Source: Rhodospirillaceae bacterium
GTDB taxonomy: Bacteria > Pseudomonadota > Alphaproteobacteria > Rhodospirillales > Rhodospirillaceae
Direction: 5' to 3'
Assembly: GCA_002737725.1 (NCBI GenBank)
Contig: NSIP01000003.1
Span: forward strand, 164,606-228,605
Length of the DNA stretch: 64,000 bases
Shown: positions 26,821-34,943 of the stretch, in pieces
Position numbering within the stretch: position 1 is the stretch's first letter
Layout: every line of letters starts with the position of its first letter
The notes under the pieces: generated by a model
Told to the model about the DNA's origin: nothing
The model's database searches: none
The model's input: the letters and a program-made list of their open reading frames with translations, nothing else
Made by a program: the position numbers and the translations under genes

Positions 26821-26973
26821 GTCAAGGCGGAGCTGGCGCTCGATGTCAGCGCTTATGTCATGAAGCCCATTAATCAACAGGCGCTGAACAAAGCCATCAA
26901 TCGGGCGACAAGTAAGTTGTTATTGGCAAAACCGCCTGATGATTATGCCGCGGTAACCTTTTCGTCCGATTAA
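26821..26973 (+). pseudogene. relic of a response-regulator receiver domain
   Basis: About 50 codons ending at TAA 26971-26973: VKAELALDVSAYVMKPINQQALNKAINRATSKLL. This is the last third of a CheY-like receiver domain: alpha-4, beta-5 with the invariant Lys-Pro (YVMKP) and alpha-5. The phosphorylated Asp and everything before it are gone. It follows the PAS relic in another frame. Its stop overlaps the stop of the converging hydrolase gene. Confidence 0.6.
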
Positions 26974-27959
26974 TTCGGGCTGGTAGCTTGCAAAAAAGCC
27001 AGCGCATCGGCCGCAGATTGGTCGGGCAATTCTAACATCGGCATATGCCCGGCTTCGGGATAGCGCTTCATGGCAAGGGGCGCATTTTTTAATTGATCGC
27101 GCACCAGGTCGCCGACAAAAGGCGGCAGCACGCGTCCACCGTCACCCCATTGCAGCAGTGTCGGCGTGGTGAGTTGCGCGAACAGGGTGGGTACGTCTGT
27201 GGTATCCCAAAGTTTGTATTGGGTCTGGATGTAGGCATCGACCCAGGCTTTGGCACCGGCACGATTATTGATGTCAGCGTATTGCGCAATCAACTCATCG
27301 GTGGCGCGGTCGGGCTTGGCGAACACATCGCGCAGAAAGGCGCGGTAAAAATATTCAGTTTGATACGGGGCCAGCCAGGTGTTGAATTGTGCACCTTGAA
27401 GCAAGTCCGGCGCAGGCGTGCGTTTGGGTGGTCGCCCATTGGGCAGTGTCGAGACCACAAGCTTGCCGACACGGGTGGGGTTGCGAATGGCATAGATCGT
27501 GGCCACCAGTGCGCCATTGGACGTGCCGCCAAAGTTCACAACCTGCAAACCCAGATGATCCATGAGTCCACCCAATAACACGACCGCACGATCGGTAGAG
27601 TAAACACCGGTCGGGTCAGGGCCTGACAAGCCATAGGGTGGGAAGTCAAAGCGAATCACACGCATGTGGGGCTTGAGGGCCGCGACCCAGCCATCCCATA
27701 TCCGCAAATTGCCCAGATGCCCATTGAGCAGGATCAACGGCGCAAGCGCGCTGTCTGTGTTGCCTTCATCGCGGACGTGCAGTGGCACGCCATCAATTGT
27801 TATAAACTGCGATGGGGCTGGCGCGTACTTTGCTGTCAAGGTTTCAAGTGACGGATTCCAAAGTCCCAGTTTGAAAGAGCAAAAAAACCCCACTGCGACA
27901 AGCGCGGCGATTCCCAGAAATTTGATGAGTACCAGCATTTGCCTACGCCGCGATTTCAA
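26970..27959 (-). CDS. membrane-anchored alpha/beta hydrolase
   Basis: 329 residues: basic N-terminus (KSRRRQ), one hydrophobic anchor or uncleaved signal (LIKFLGIAALVAVGFFCSF, about 10-29), then an alpha/beta hydrolase domain facing the periplasm. Blocks: LILLNGHLGNLRIWDGWVAAL, RVIRFDFPPYGLSGP, nucleophile elbow GGTSNGA (Ser about 154), a cap region, the acid near LLQWGDGGRVLPP, and His in YPEAGHMPMLELP. The substrate is unknown. First gene of the accessory segment after amiC, converging on the receiver relic. Confidence 0.85.
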   Translation of the reverse strand: MKSRRRQMLVLIKFLGIAALVAVGFFCSFKLGLWNPSLETLTAKYAPAPSQFITIDGVPLHVRDEGNTDSALAPLILLNGHLGNLRIWDGWVAALKPHMRVIRFDFPPYGLSGPDPTGVYSTDRAVVLLGGLMDHLGLQVVNFGGTSNGALVATIYAIRNPTRVGKLVVSTLPNGRPPKRTPAPDLLQGAQFNTWLAPYQTEYFYRAFLRDVFAKPDRATDELIAQYADINNRAGAKAWVDAYIQTQYKLWDTTDVPTLFAQLTTPTLLQWGDGGRVLPPFVGDLVRDQLKNAPLAMKRYPEAGHMPMLELPDQSAADALAFLQATSPN

Positions 27960-28028
27960 CCATTCCGATTTGATTCGACGTTAGATACTGAATGCCATCC
28001 ATCCGAATCACGATGGTGCCTTCCAAGT

Positions 28029-28961
28029 TTATGGCGTCGCGGCCGTGCATACAATCGGCGTGCCACCGCGCGAGCCCTTGTTTTGGTGCATCACGATCAG
28101 CAACGCCACCAATGTCGCGAAAACCAGGCTCATCATGACCGGGTATTGCACGGGCTTAATCCAGACTTCTTCATACAACTCGGCGCGGCTACCCGCCTCG
28201 ATCCAAATCCAGTTCACGTTCCCCGTTCCTATGGCATAACGCAGGGCAGGGGCCATGTGCTTTTGTTTAGTCAAGCGGTAGATCAGGTAAATCCCCCATA
28301 CAAAAATTACCAGCCACGGCAATTGCGCGGTCATGGTCATGGGGTTGCCGATGATACGAGGGTCAACCAATAAAATCGTAATAATATAGCAGGCCCAAGT
28401 GGTGGCGATGCTTTCCATGGCTGTCACCGCCGCGAAGTTGCGCTCCTTGCCGGTCACAGCCGCCCCGGCTTCCATGCCGAGCTTATTTCGGATCCACATC
28501 ATCAAATTGCAGCGCGTCTCTTTATTGATGGTCAGGAACGCCATCAACATCAGAAAGGCAACGGTGCTTGCCTCGATGACTTGCAGTTCAGCATTGAGGA
28601 CGGGCACGCTCTCGAACATCACGGGCTGCGGGTTCAGCGCCCTCGCGAAGACCTTCCAACCCAGTTCGAAAAAACCCACCCAGATTAAAGTGCCCGCGAT
28701 GAAGCCCGTCCAACTGCCCACGGCTTCGCCCGTGGTGCGAGCGTTCCACACCATGTAAAAACCAAGACTGCCCATGGCCAGACTGACAATGACTTCAGAT
28801 AAACGAATGGCTTCGTCAGCATCGAGCATGTGTCGCATGAGCACCAAAATGGTGTGTCCCATGGCAATGCCGAACAGCACGGCCACAACAGCACTCAGGC
28901 CCACGAAGGGTGGCTGGTACCACGACGCAACGGCGGGCTGAGATTTTTTATCTTGAGACAT
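28029..28961 (-). CDS. seven-TM membrane protein of unknown function
   Basis: 310 residues with about seven hydrophobic helices: about residues 20-44, 58-77, 85-108, 128-146, 178-200, 213-230 and 270-295. The loops contain charged clusters (NKETRCNLMMWIRNKLGMEAG and IEAGSRAELYEEVWIKPVQ). I recognise no family. ATG 28961 is chosen because the frame to 29087 overlaps the PAS_5 gene; it leaves a 47-base gap. Fourth and last gene of an exported-Cys protein, DoxX, PAS_5, 7TM operon. A role together with the DoxX-like protein in the inner membrane is an inference from position only. Confidence 0.78.
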   Translation of the reverse strand: MSQDKKSQPAVASWYQPPFVGLSAVVAVLFGIAMGHTILVLMRHMLDADEAIRLSEVIVSLAMGSLGFYMVWNARTTGEAVGSWTGFIAGTLIWVGFFELGWKVFARALNPQPVMFESVPVLNAELQVIEASTVAFLMLMAFLTINKETRCNLMMWIRNKLGMEAGAAVTGKERNFAAVTAMESIATTWACYIITILLVDPRIIGNPMTMTAQLPWLVIFVWGIYLIYRLTKQKHMAPALRYAIGTGNVNWIWIEAGSRAELYEEVWIKPVQYPVMMSLVFATLVALLIVMHQNKGSRGGTPIVCTAATP

Positions 28962-29008
28962 TGGATGGCTCCCCTGTATGGCAATCATACGCCAAGCCAG
29001 GGTCTTGG

Positions 29009-29557
29009 TTACAAGGCCAAAAAAGCGCCCGGCACCGCCCATTGGACAAGCCACAGATGCCGCCATGAGTGAATTGTTCTCGGACACCAGACCTGCGCTT
29101 TGAGGCCATCAGACTCTTTGAGGGGCTCTGCGATATTGTAAATCATGACCAAGCGCTTGGGTCGAGTGACATTCACGGCGAGGGGCAGCGAAAGAACTTC
29201 AAGTTTCGTTACAAAATCCTGTCGCGTATAATATATGCAATGACCAAAGCCCCCGCACGGGTTGTCTACAATATCGGTCATGTTTGCCAAGGTTGCTGCG
29301 GCGTTGGGAGCAGACTTTCCTGCCAGCCAGCTTTGATTTGTTTGGTCTACGCCCCAGCGCTCAACAAGTCTGGTGTCTTGAAAACGCAAAATCATGTCGC
29401 GGCAGGTGCATTCGAAGATGAGGCTAATGGGGACTAAGCGCAGGTCGATGCTATCCAGATAGGCCGCGATATTCGGAATGCCACCGCTTGGACTAAGCGC
29501 CTGCCAATGTTTTAGGAACGCGATGGTAATCTCAGATTCCAACACACGGCTGACCAC
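29009..29557 (-). CDS. PAS_5-family (PF07310-like) sensor protein
   Basis: 182 residues. The pattern fits the PAS_5 family common in Rhodospirillales-like alphaproteobacteria: L-x-x-W-Q-x-L near residue 15, a PISLIFE strand, ILRFQDTRLVERWGVDQTNQSWL and DNPCGGFG. The ERWG-x-D-x-T-x-x-SWL and D-x-PCG blocks recur in the second PAS_5 gene at 30744-31273. These proteins are single-domain PAS sensors, often without output domain; ligand unknown. The Cys in PCG could bind a metal or sense redox, which is speculation. It starts six bases after the DoxX stop. The last 25 residues do not resemble the other copy. Confidence 0.72.
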   Translation of the reverse strand: MVSRVLESEITIAFLKHWQALSPSGGIPNIAAYLDSIDLRLVPISLIFECTCRDMILRFQDTRLVERWGVDQTNQSWLAGKSAPNAAATLANMTDIVDNPCGGFGHCIYYTRQDFVTKLEVLSLPLAVNVTRPKRLVMIYNIAEPLKESDGLKAQVWCPRTIHSWRHLWLVQWAVPGAFLAL

Positions 29558-29563
29558 TCAAAA

Positions 29564-30100
29564 TTATCGAAACCAAATGGCGTTGGGGTATTTCGCCGCC
29601 ATGCGTCGGTCAAGGCCCAGCCAATGTCCTGTCGGCGCAAAGACAAGGACGAGCGCCAGCGCCATAAGCGGTAACAAAGAGGCATCATAGTACCCGCCGA
29701 TAGCGAAGTTGAACATGAGGAAGAATGCCAAGCCTCCGGCCCAGCGCGAGGTCAAGCCGATAAAGCATGCGATGCCAACATAAAATTCACCTAGGCCGAT
29801 TATTTGGGCGATAGGCAGATGAAAAGGCACGGCAAAGTTTTGCAGATACAGAAGCCCGAAAGATTCGATAGCATTCATATCCAACTTTTGCAGATCAGCA
29901 ATGCGCGTTTCAAAAACAATCTTCAACGCGTCGCTCCACATCCAGCCATTGCGAAATTTATTGATACCCGCAAAGAAATGAAATAAGCCGATAAAATAGC
30001 GCACAAAAATCGCCGCACTGATTCCGACGTAACGCAGCGGTTTGTCTTTGAGCGAGGCGAGGCCCCATGAGAATGACACGACCATGCTGGCGCTCCTCAT
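29564..30100 (-). CDS. DoxX-like membrane protein
   Basis: 178 residues with about four membrane helices, DoxX/DoxD-like architecture: FVRYFIGLFHFFAGINKFRNGW in helix 1 (F-x-x-G-x-x-K-F is the hallmark), a polar loop, PIAQIIGLGEFYVGIACFIGL in helix 2-3 with the conserved G-x-x-E, GGLAFFLMFNFAIGGY and LLPLMALALVLVFAP. DoxX-family proteins sit in the inner membrane, and some relate to quinone or thiol redox complexes. Its ATG overlaps the stop of the exported Cys protein (ATGA), so the pair is coupled. Confidence 0.8.
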   Translation of the reverse strand: MRSASMVVSFSWGLASLKDKPLRYVGISAAIFVRYFIGLFHFFAGINKFRNGWMWSDALKIVFETRIADLQKLDMNAIESFGLLYLQNFAVPFHLPIAQIIGLGEFYVGIACFIGLTSRWAGGLAFFLMFNFAIGGYYDASLLPLMALALVLVFAPTGHWLGLDRRMAAKYPNAIWFR

Positions 30101-30552
30101 TTTGTAGCTCCCGTTTGTGTGGCGACACATGTGCCAAAATCAGTTCCGCTGGCACTGACCCAAGCATTCGTCGTGCGGTTGATGACAGCACTGCCTGCTT
30201 CAATCTTGGCTTCTTTCATGCTCAGGCGGGCTTTTTCCGTGCGCGCTGCTTTTGCGCCGTCGGCTTTGATTTCTGTGATACGCACGTCGCGCGTTTCCCA
30301 AACCCCACGCCCGAGGCCCGGGACATAATCCAAGACGGTCATCATTTGCCCGAGGAAGCCTTTTTTCTGGAAATCGTAAGTCGTGGTGATGGTGTTGTCT
30401 GCGCCAGAGCACGTCAGTGTGGCGACACACATGGTGCAGAGTTCTCCATACTGGTTGGCCAGTAAAAGCGAAGCGGGCGGTTGCGCTTGAGCGCTACTCG
30501 CCGCCACACCCATCACAACAAAGATAAATCCCCACTTGGTGGCTGACGTCAT
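30097..30552 (-). CDS. exported protein with CxxC motif, unknown
   Basis: 151 residues with a clear Sec signal (TKWGFIFVVMGVAASSAQAQ, cleavage after AQA). The mature part begins with LCTMCVATLTC, giving a CxxC pair and a third Cys, and a fourth Cys near the end (FGTCVAT), enough for a redox-active or structural disulfide. No family recognised. First gene of the compact operon ending in the 7TM gene, coupled to DoxX through ATGA. A thiol-redox partner of the DoxX protein is plausible but unproven. ATG 30552 or 30564. Confidence 0.7.
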   Translation of the reverse strand: MTSATKWGFIFVVMGVAASSAQAQPPASLLLANQYGELCTMCVATLTCSGADNTITTTYDFQKKGFLGQMMTVLDYVPGLGRGVWETRDVRITEIKADGAKAARTEKARLSMKEAKIEAGSAVINRTTNAWVSASGTDFGTCVATQTGATK

Positions 30553-30620
30553 GTATGTCCTCACCTCTTTATAGCCAGGGCACTTGCATACGACAGTATT
30601 GGCATCCCTCTTTGTTCTGC

Positions 30621-30646
30621 CATTACCCGATTTAAATCAGGCAATG
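30621..30646. repeat. single palindromic module (family A)
   Basis: CATTACCCGATTT and its near complement AAATCAGGCAATG (11 of 13 positions pair) form one hairpin. It resembles one half of the 90-base elements at 10011 and 38248. It lies between the frameshifted PAS_5 gene and the exported Cys protein. Confidence 0.55.
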
Positions 30647-30743
30647 AAGACTGAGGAGGGTTGGTTTTGTTCATATGAATACACCCTGACCCTTATGAGC
30701 AGATCATCATCACCAGCCAAGCGTTTAAAATCAACTACCAGTT

Positions 30744-31273
30744 CTAAAGTAGTTTCGGCTTCTCTTTGGGAACGCCAAAGCCTAGATCAAGCCGCTCCAA
30801 GGTGCGCGCTGCCATGCGTCCACGTGTGTGTTCATCAATATCCAAAGATTCAAGGGTAAACGATCCACTGATCACGCGCGCAGGGCGGCCATCGCGCACC
30901 CCAATTGAAAACTGATCGTCTCGAGACTCAGGTTACGCCCATTGTTGGTCACGAATCCACCAAGCGCGCAAGCTCCGCAGGGGTAATCATGAATTGTATT
31001 GAAATTCCATATAACATTAGCCGTCTTGAGGTGAGGGTTTTGGCGCAGCCAGCTCTTTCCCGTCATGTCCCCACCCCAACGCTCATCCAGTTGGGTGCCG
31101 ATGAGGCGCACGATCAGGTCGCTGTCGATACGCTCGAACGCAATCAAGTAAGGGGCGATTGGTGTTGGCACACGATCGAAAAAACTTTCCGTGGTTGGAA
31201 TTCCGGTGCCTGTCCTCAGGCTTTGCCAATAGTTGAGCATCTCGATCGAGTAGGGTGACTGAAAATCCAACAT
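30744..31273 (-). pseudogene. second PAS_5-family gene, frameshifted
   Basis: Reads MLDFQSPYSIEMLNYWQSL ... IGTQLDERWGGDMTGKSWL ... DYPCGACALG ... LSLETISFQLG, then the frame ends early (stop 30872-30874). One base added to the C4 run at 30899-30902 (G4 in the gene) restores VRDGRPARVISGSFTLESLDIDEH ... to a TAG at 30744-30746, giving about 176 residues, close to the 182 of the paralogue at 29009-29557. So this is either a true one-base deletion, a switchable homopolymer or a sequencing error. It could be the first gene of the neighbouring operon. Confidence 0.7.
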
Positions 31274-31436
31274 CAGATACGCGATCCAACAGACCTTAGG
31301 CCTAGTCGCACTGCGACCATGTACAGTTCTAGCTTACCAATAAGCGGGCTTAGGTCATTACTTATATAGAGTGAATTCCTGAACTGTGCTGTAGTTACGA
31401 TTGCTGCGGTGGTTGTGATCGGAATGGGAGTTGAGC

Positions 31437-32432
31437 ATGGAATATCGCAATCTTGGTCGCTCGGGCCTTAAAGTTTCAGCCGTCGGTATCGGCTGCAATA
31501 ACTTCGGCATGCTGATTGACGCGGCCCAGACTCAGATTGTGGTCGACAAAGCCATCGACCTTGGCATTACACTGTTTGACACCGCCGATATCTATGGCGA
31601 GCAAGGAAAATCAGAAGAATTCTTGGGCAAAGCCTTAGGCGCGCGCCGCAAAGATATCGTGCTGGCGACAAAATTCGCCAATGCCATGGGGCAGGGTCCG
31701 ATGATGAGCGGTGGGTCGCGGCGTTATATTGTGAACGCCGTCGAGGCCAGCTTGAACCGCCTCGGCACTGACTACATCGATCTGTATCAAATGCATGTTC
31801 CCGATCCGCACACACCGATTGAGGAGACGATGCGGGCGCTCGATGACTTGGTGCATCAGGGCAAGGTGCGCTACATCGGGCATTCGAATTTCTCGGGCTG
31901 GCAAACAGCTGACGCGGCCTGGATGGCCAAGACGCAAAACCTTGCGCCGTTTATCTCGTCGCAGAACCGCTACAGCTTGCTCAGCCGCGAGATTGAAGCT
32001 GAACTGGTGCCAGCTTGCGTGGCGCATGGCGTGAGCATTTTGCCGTTCTTCCCGTTGGAAAGCGGATTACTGACAGGCAAATACAAGCGCGGCGAAAAGC
32101 CCGCCGAGGGCACGCGTTACGCGGCCTGGGCCAGCCGCGGGCCGATGGCCAGCCGTTTCTTTGGTGATGACAAGTTTGCGAAGTTTGAGCAGTTGCAAGC
32201 GCTGTGCGAAGCCCACGGCTATACGATGCTCGAGATGGCCTTCGGCTGGCTATTAGCAAACCCCGTTATCGCCAGTGTGATTGCAGGCGCGACGAAGCCT
32301 GAGCAGCTTGAGCAAAATGTTAAAGCAGGGCTGTGGCGTCCGAGCGCTGAGGAAATGCAAAAAATTAATGACATCACTCCGCCGCCGGCTGGTGTTGCCA
32401 TGCAGCCCACAAAAAGCAGTAAGCACACATGA
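31437..32432 (+). CDS. aldo/keto reductase
   Basis: 331 residues. NADPH-dependent reductase of the AKR family (TIM barrel), cytoplasmic. Start EYRNLGRSGLKVSAVGIGCNNFG; catalytic tetrad: Asp and Tyr in FDTADIYGEQ, Lys in VLATKFA, His in YQMHVPDPHTP; the cofactor region follows in VIAGATKPEQLEQNVKA. Substrate unknown. ATG 31437 is six bases after GGGAG; a TTG at 31431 is less likely. Its stop overlaps the next gene's ATG (ATGA), so reductase and secreted protein are produced together. Confidence 0.9.
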   Translation: MEYRNLGRSGLKVSAVGIGCNNFGMLIDAAQTQIVVDKAIDLGITLFDTADIYGEQGKSEEFLGKALGARRKDIVLATKFANAMGQGPMMSGGSRRYIVNAVEASLNRLGTDYIDLYQMHVPDPHTPIEETMRALDDLVHQGKVRYIGHSNFSGWQTADAAWMAKTQNLAPFISSQNRYSLLSREIEAELVPACVAHGVSILPFFPLESGLLTGKYKRGEKPAEGTRYAAWASRGPMASRFFGDDKFAKFEQLQALCEAHGYTMLEMAFGWLLANPVIASVIAGATKPEQLEQNVKAGLWRPSAEEMQKINDITPPPAGVAMQPTKSSKHT

Positions 32433-33220
32433 TCACACGCATCATACTGTCTTTAGGTTTTCTCATGGCGATTTCGGCCCAAGCGCAAGACGCGCCTGAT
32501 CCTGGCAAAGAGTCGCTGATGGATGAAGGCGTTTTTGTCATCGGGGGCCGCACGGCGCGTGCCGAAGAATTCTCAATCTTCAAGCGCCCTGATGGCGGGT
32601 ATACCTTGCTCAGCACCATTACCGCTGACGATGACTCCTATACCGCCATCGGAACTTGGAATTATGACGCCCAGTGGCGTGGTCTCTCCGTCAACGGCCA
32701 AAGCACCGTGAAAGGCGTGAAGCGCAAGATCGACGTGAAGCGCGAGACCTCACCCGAAGGCCCCATCGTTCGAATGACGCGGCGCACGACGCCCGCAGAT
32801 GGTGCGAACGAGCGTCTTGAGACCTTCACAGCGCAGTGCGACATGGATTGCCTGATTGACATGTCACCGGGCGCGATGCCCATGGCTGTCCTGCCGCGCC
32901 GCTTCGATACTGCGAAGGGCGGCGAGCAAGCTTTCATGTGGGTGGGGGTGTCCTTGACCGATGATCAAGTTTTGTTGGGAGGAACCACAACGCTCTGGCT
33001 GAATCGTATGCAGAAAGTCGATGGCGATGCGGTATCGCATTGGCGGTTTCGCGAGGACCTCCCTGGCCCTAATGGCCAGACCATTCAAATGAGCACGCAC
33101 CTGTGGACAGACACGAAGGGCAACTTGCGCAAATTCGGCGTTGGGCGCACGCCTAAGCCCAGCACCATCGGCATTCGCGAAACCGACGAAAAGCGCTCGG
33201 ACCAAATGCCTGCGGAATAA
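32429..33220 (+). CDS. secreted protein of unknown function, coupled to the aldo/keto reductase
   Basis: 263 residues with a Sec signal (ITRIILSLGFLMAISAQAQ). The mature protein is beta-rich, with repeated strand-like segments (RPDGGYTLLSTITADDDSYTAIGTW), a Cys pair (AQCDMDCLID, about residues 138-142), and a C-terminal WRFREDLPGPNGQTIQMST region. No family recognised; the pattern suggests a lipocalin-like or beta-sandwich periplasmic protein, but that is a guess. Translationally coupled (ATGA) to the reductase. Followed by a repeat element. Confidence 0.75.
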   Translation: MITRIILSLGFLMAISAQAQDAPDPGKESLMDEGVFVIGGRTARAEEFSIFKRPDGGYTLLSTITADDDSYTAIGTWNYDAQWRGLSVNGQSTVKGVKRKIDVKRETSPEGPIVRMTRRTTPADGANERLETFTAQCDMDCLIDMSPGAMPMAVLPRRFDTAKGGEQAFMWVGVSLTDDQVLLGGTTTLWLNRMQKVDGDAVSHWRFREDLPGPNGQTIQMSTHLWTDTKGNLRKFGVGRTPKPSTIGIRETDEKRSDQMPAE

Positions 33221-33228
33221 GACACAAC

Positions 33229-33354
33229 CTCACCTTTGGGAGAGGTCGACCCGAAGGGTCGGGTGAGGGTGAGTTCGTTATTTTTAAGCTCAAGGCAGCC
33301 CAGGGAACCAAAACACATCGCCCTCACCCTAACCCTCTCCCAAGGGGAGAGGGT
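33229..33354. repeat. palindromic intergenic repeat (family B, copy 1)
   Basis: Left part GGGAGAGGTCG, inner hairpin GACCCGAAGGGTC, then GGGTGAGGGTGA; right part CCCTCACCCTAACCCTCTCCC followed by AAGGGGAGAGGG. The two ends are mutual complements. A related element, reversed, covers 38361-38500. It fills the gap before the aldehyde dehydrogenase and shows that the open frame running through it (from 33236) is not the true start of that gene. Confidence 0.75.
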
Positions 33355-33478
33355 CTTTTGTCTTAAGCGATGCTTATTCACGCTTCGCACCCCTTGGCGG
33401 GTCGCGACTGAAGCCCTAAGTTGTGCAATATCCAACGGCATAACGCCATCTGTCTGTTCGAACCCGAGGCCCGCCCCG

Positions 33479-34930
33479 ATGAACGCTATTCTTCGAAATA
33501 CGTTGCCTGTCCGTAACCCGCGCACGGGCGAGGTGGACTATCACATCACGCCCCCGACAGCCGAGGAAATGTCGGCCAAAGCCAAAGCGATGCGCGCAGC
33601 CCAAGTGGAGTGGGCGTTGGCACCCATCGAGCATCGCGTGGCGGTGATGCGCAAATGGGCCGATGAGATCGAGAAGAACAAAGCCGCCATTACCAAAGCT
33701 GAGTCCGCAGATACGGGCCGTTATCGTGGTGCTAAGGAAACCCCCGACGCCGTGATTTGGGGCATTCGCGGGTGGGCCGACCGCGCGGGTGACATTATTC
33801 AAAAGGCAATGCTGGAAGGAACCTCCAGCATTATGCCGCACATTAAATATCGCTCGCAGTTGAAGCCTTATCCCATGCTGGGCGTCATCAGCCCGTGGAA
33901 TTTCCCGATGATGCTCTCGGCCATTGATGCCACGCCAGCGCTGCTGGCTGGTTGTGCTGCCATGATTAAGCCTAGCGAAGTGACGCCGCGTTTTGTCGAG
34001 CCGTTGATGGAGACCATTCAAAAGGTGCCGGAGTTGGCCAAGGTGCTGACCTATGTTGTCGGCGGCGGCGAGACGGGCCAGCATTTGATCGAGAACGTCG
34101 ATATCGTTTGCTTTACCGGCAGCGTGCCAACGGGCCGCAAGGTTGCCGAGGCGTGTGCGCGCCGGTTCATTCCGGTGTTCCTGGAATTGGGCGGCAAAGA
34201 CCCTGTGATTGTAACCGAGAACGCTGATTTAGAGCGCGCCACCGATGCCGTGCTGCGCGGCACGGTTTATGCGACAGGCCAGATCTGTTTTTCTATCGAG
34301 CGCGTTTACGTGCAGGAAAAAATCCACGATGCCTTTGTCGATAAGCTGGTGGAAAAAGCCGAGCAGATTGAGTTGAACTACCCCGACATCCACAAAGGCC
34401 ACATCGGGCCGTTCATTTTCGGCAAGCAGGCGGGCATTGTCGACGAACAGTTGGATGAGGCGGTGAAGCACGGTGCGAAAATCCGCACCGGCGGCAAAAG
34501 CCAAAACCTCGGTGGCGGTTTGTATATGCGCCCCACCGTTGTCACCGACGTCAAGCAGGATATGAAAATCATGCAGGACGAAACCTTCGGGCCCGTGATC
34601 CCGGTGATGAAATACAAAACCAAAGCCGAGGCAGTGACGCTGGCGAACGATACCATCTTTGGCCTGTCGGGAGCGGTGATCGCGGGCAACGACGAAGAGG
34701 CTTACGAGTTAGGCTCGCAAATCGACGCGGGCGGTATCAGCTTGCAAGACACTACATTGACGGGTGCAATTTTGCGCGATGCTGAAAAGACATCGTTCAA
34801 TTTGTCGGGCATGGGCGGTAGCCGCATGGGCCCGGCGTCGATTTTGCGCTTCTTTCGTAAAAAAGCACTGATGACCAACACGCTGGCCCCGCAGGACATG
34901 CGCGAGATCCGCGAACTTCCGTTGGCATAA
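33479..34930 (+). CDS. aldehyde dehydrogenase family protein
   Basis: 483 residues, NAD(P)+-dependent ALDH superfamily. Motifs: GVISPWNFPMMLS with the catalytic Asn, KPSEVTPRFVEPL, FTGSVPTGRKVAEACA (cofactor loop), FLELGGKDPVIV with the general-base Glu, and GQICFSIERVYV with the catalytic Cys. C-terminal DETFGPVIPVMKY and SGMGGSRMGPASILRFFRKKAL. Substrate not deducible. ATG 33479 is chosen because upstream sequence is a repeat element and the family starts near here. It is 13 bases from the patatin relic. Confidence 0.92.
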   Translation: MNAILRNTLPVRNPRTGEVDYHITPPTAEEMSAKAKAMRAAQVEWALAPIEHRVAVMRKWADEIEKNKAAITKAESADTGRYRGAKETPDAVIWGIRGWADRAGDIIQKAMLEGTSSIMPHIKYRSQLKPYPMLGVISPWNFPMMLSAIDATPALLAGCAAMIKPSEVTPRFVEPLMETIQKVPELAKVLTYVVGGGETGQHLIENVDIVCFTGSVPTGRKVAEACARRFIPVFLELGGKDPVIVTENADLERATDAVLRGTVYATGQICFSIERVYVQEKIHDAFVDKLVEKAEQIELNYPDIHKGHIGPFIFGKQAGIVDEQLDEAVKHGAKIRTGGKSQNLGGGLYMRPTVVTDVKQDMKIMQDETFGPVIPVMKYKTKAEAVTLANDTIFGLSGAVIAGNDEEAYELGSQIDAGGISLQDTTLTGAILRDAEKTSFNLSGMGGSRMGPASILRFFRKKALMTNTLAPQDMREIRELPLA

Positions 34931-34943
34931 CATTAGGTCATCC

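Noticed and set aside
33236..33478. Start of the aldehyde dehydrogenase at 33236
   Set aside because: This stretch is a family B palindromic repeat; the family start fits ATG 33479.
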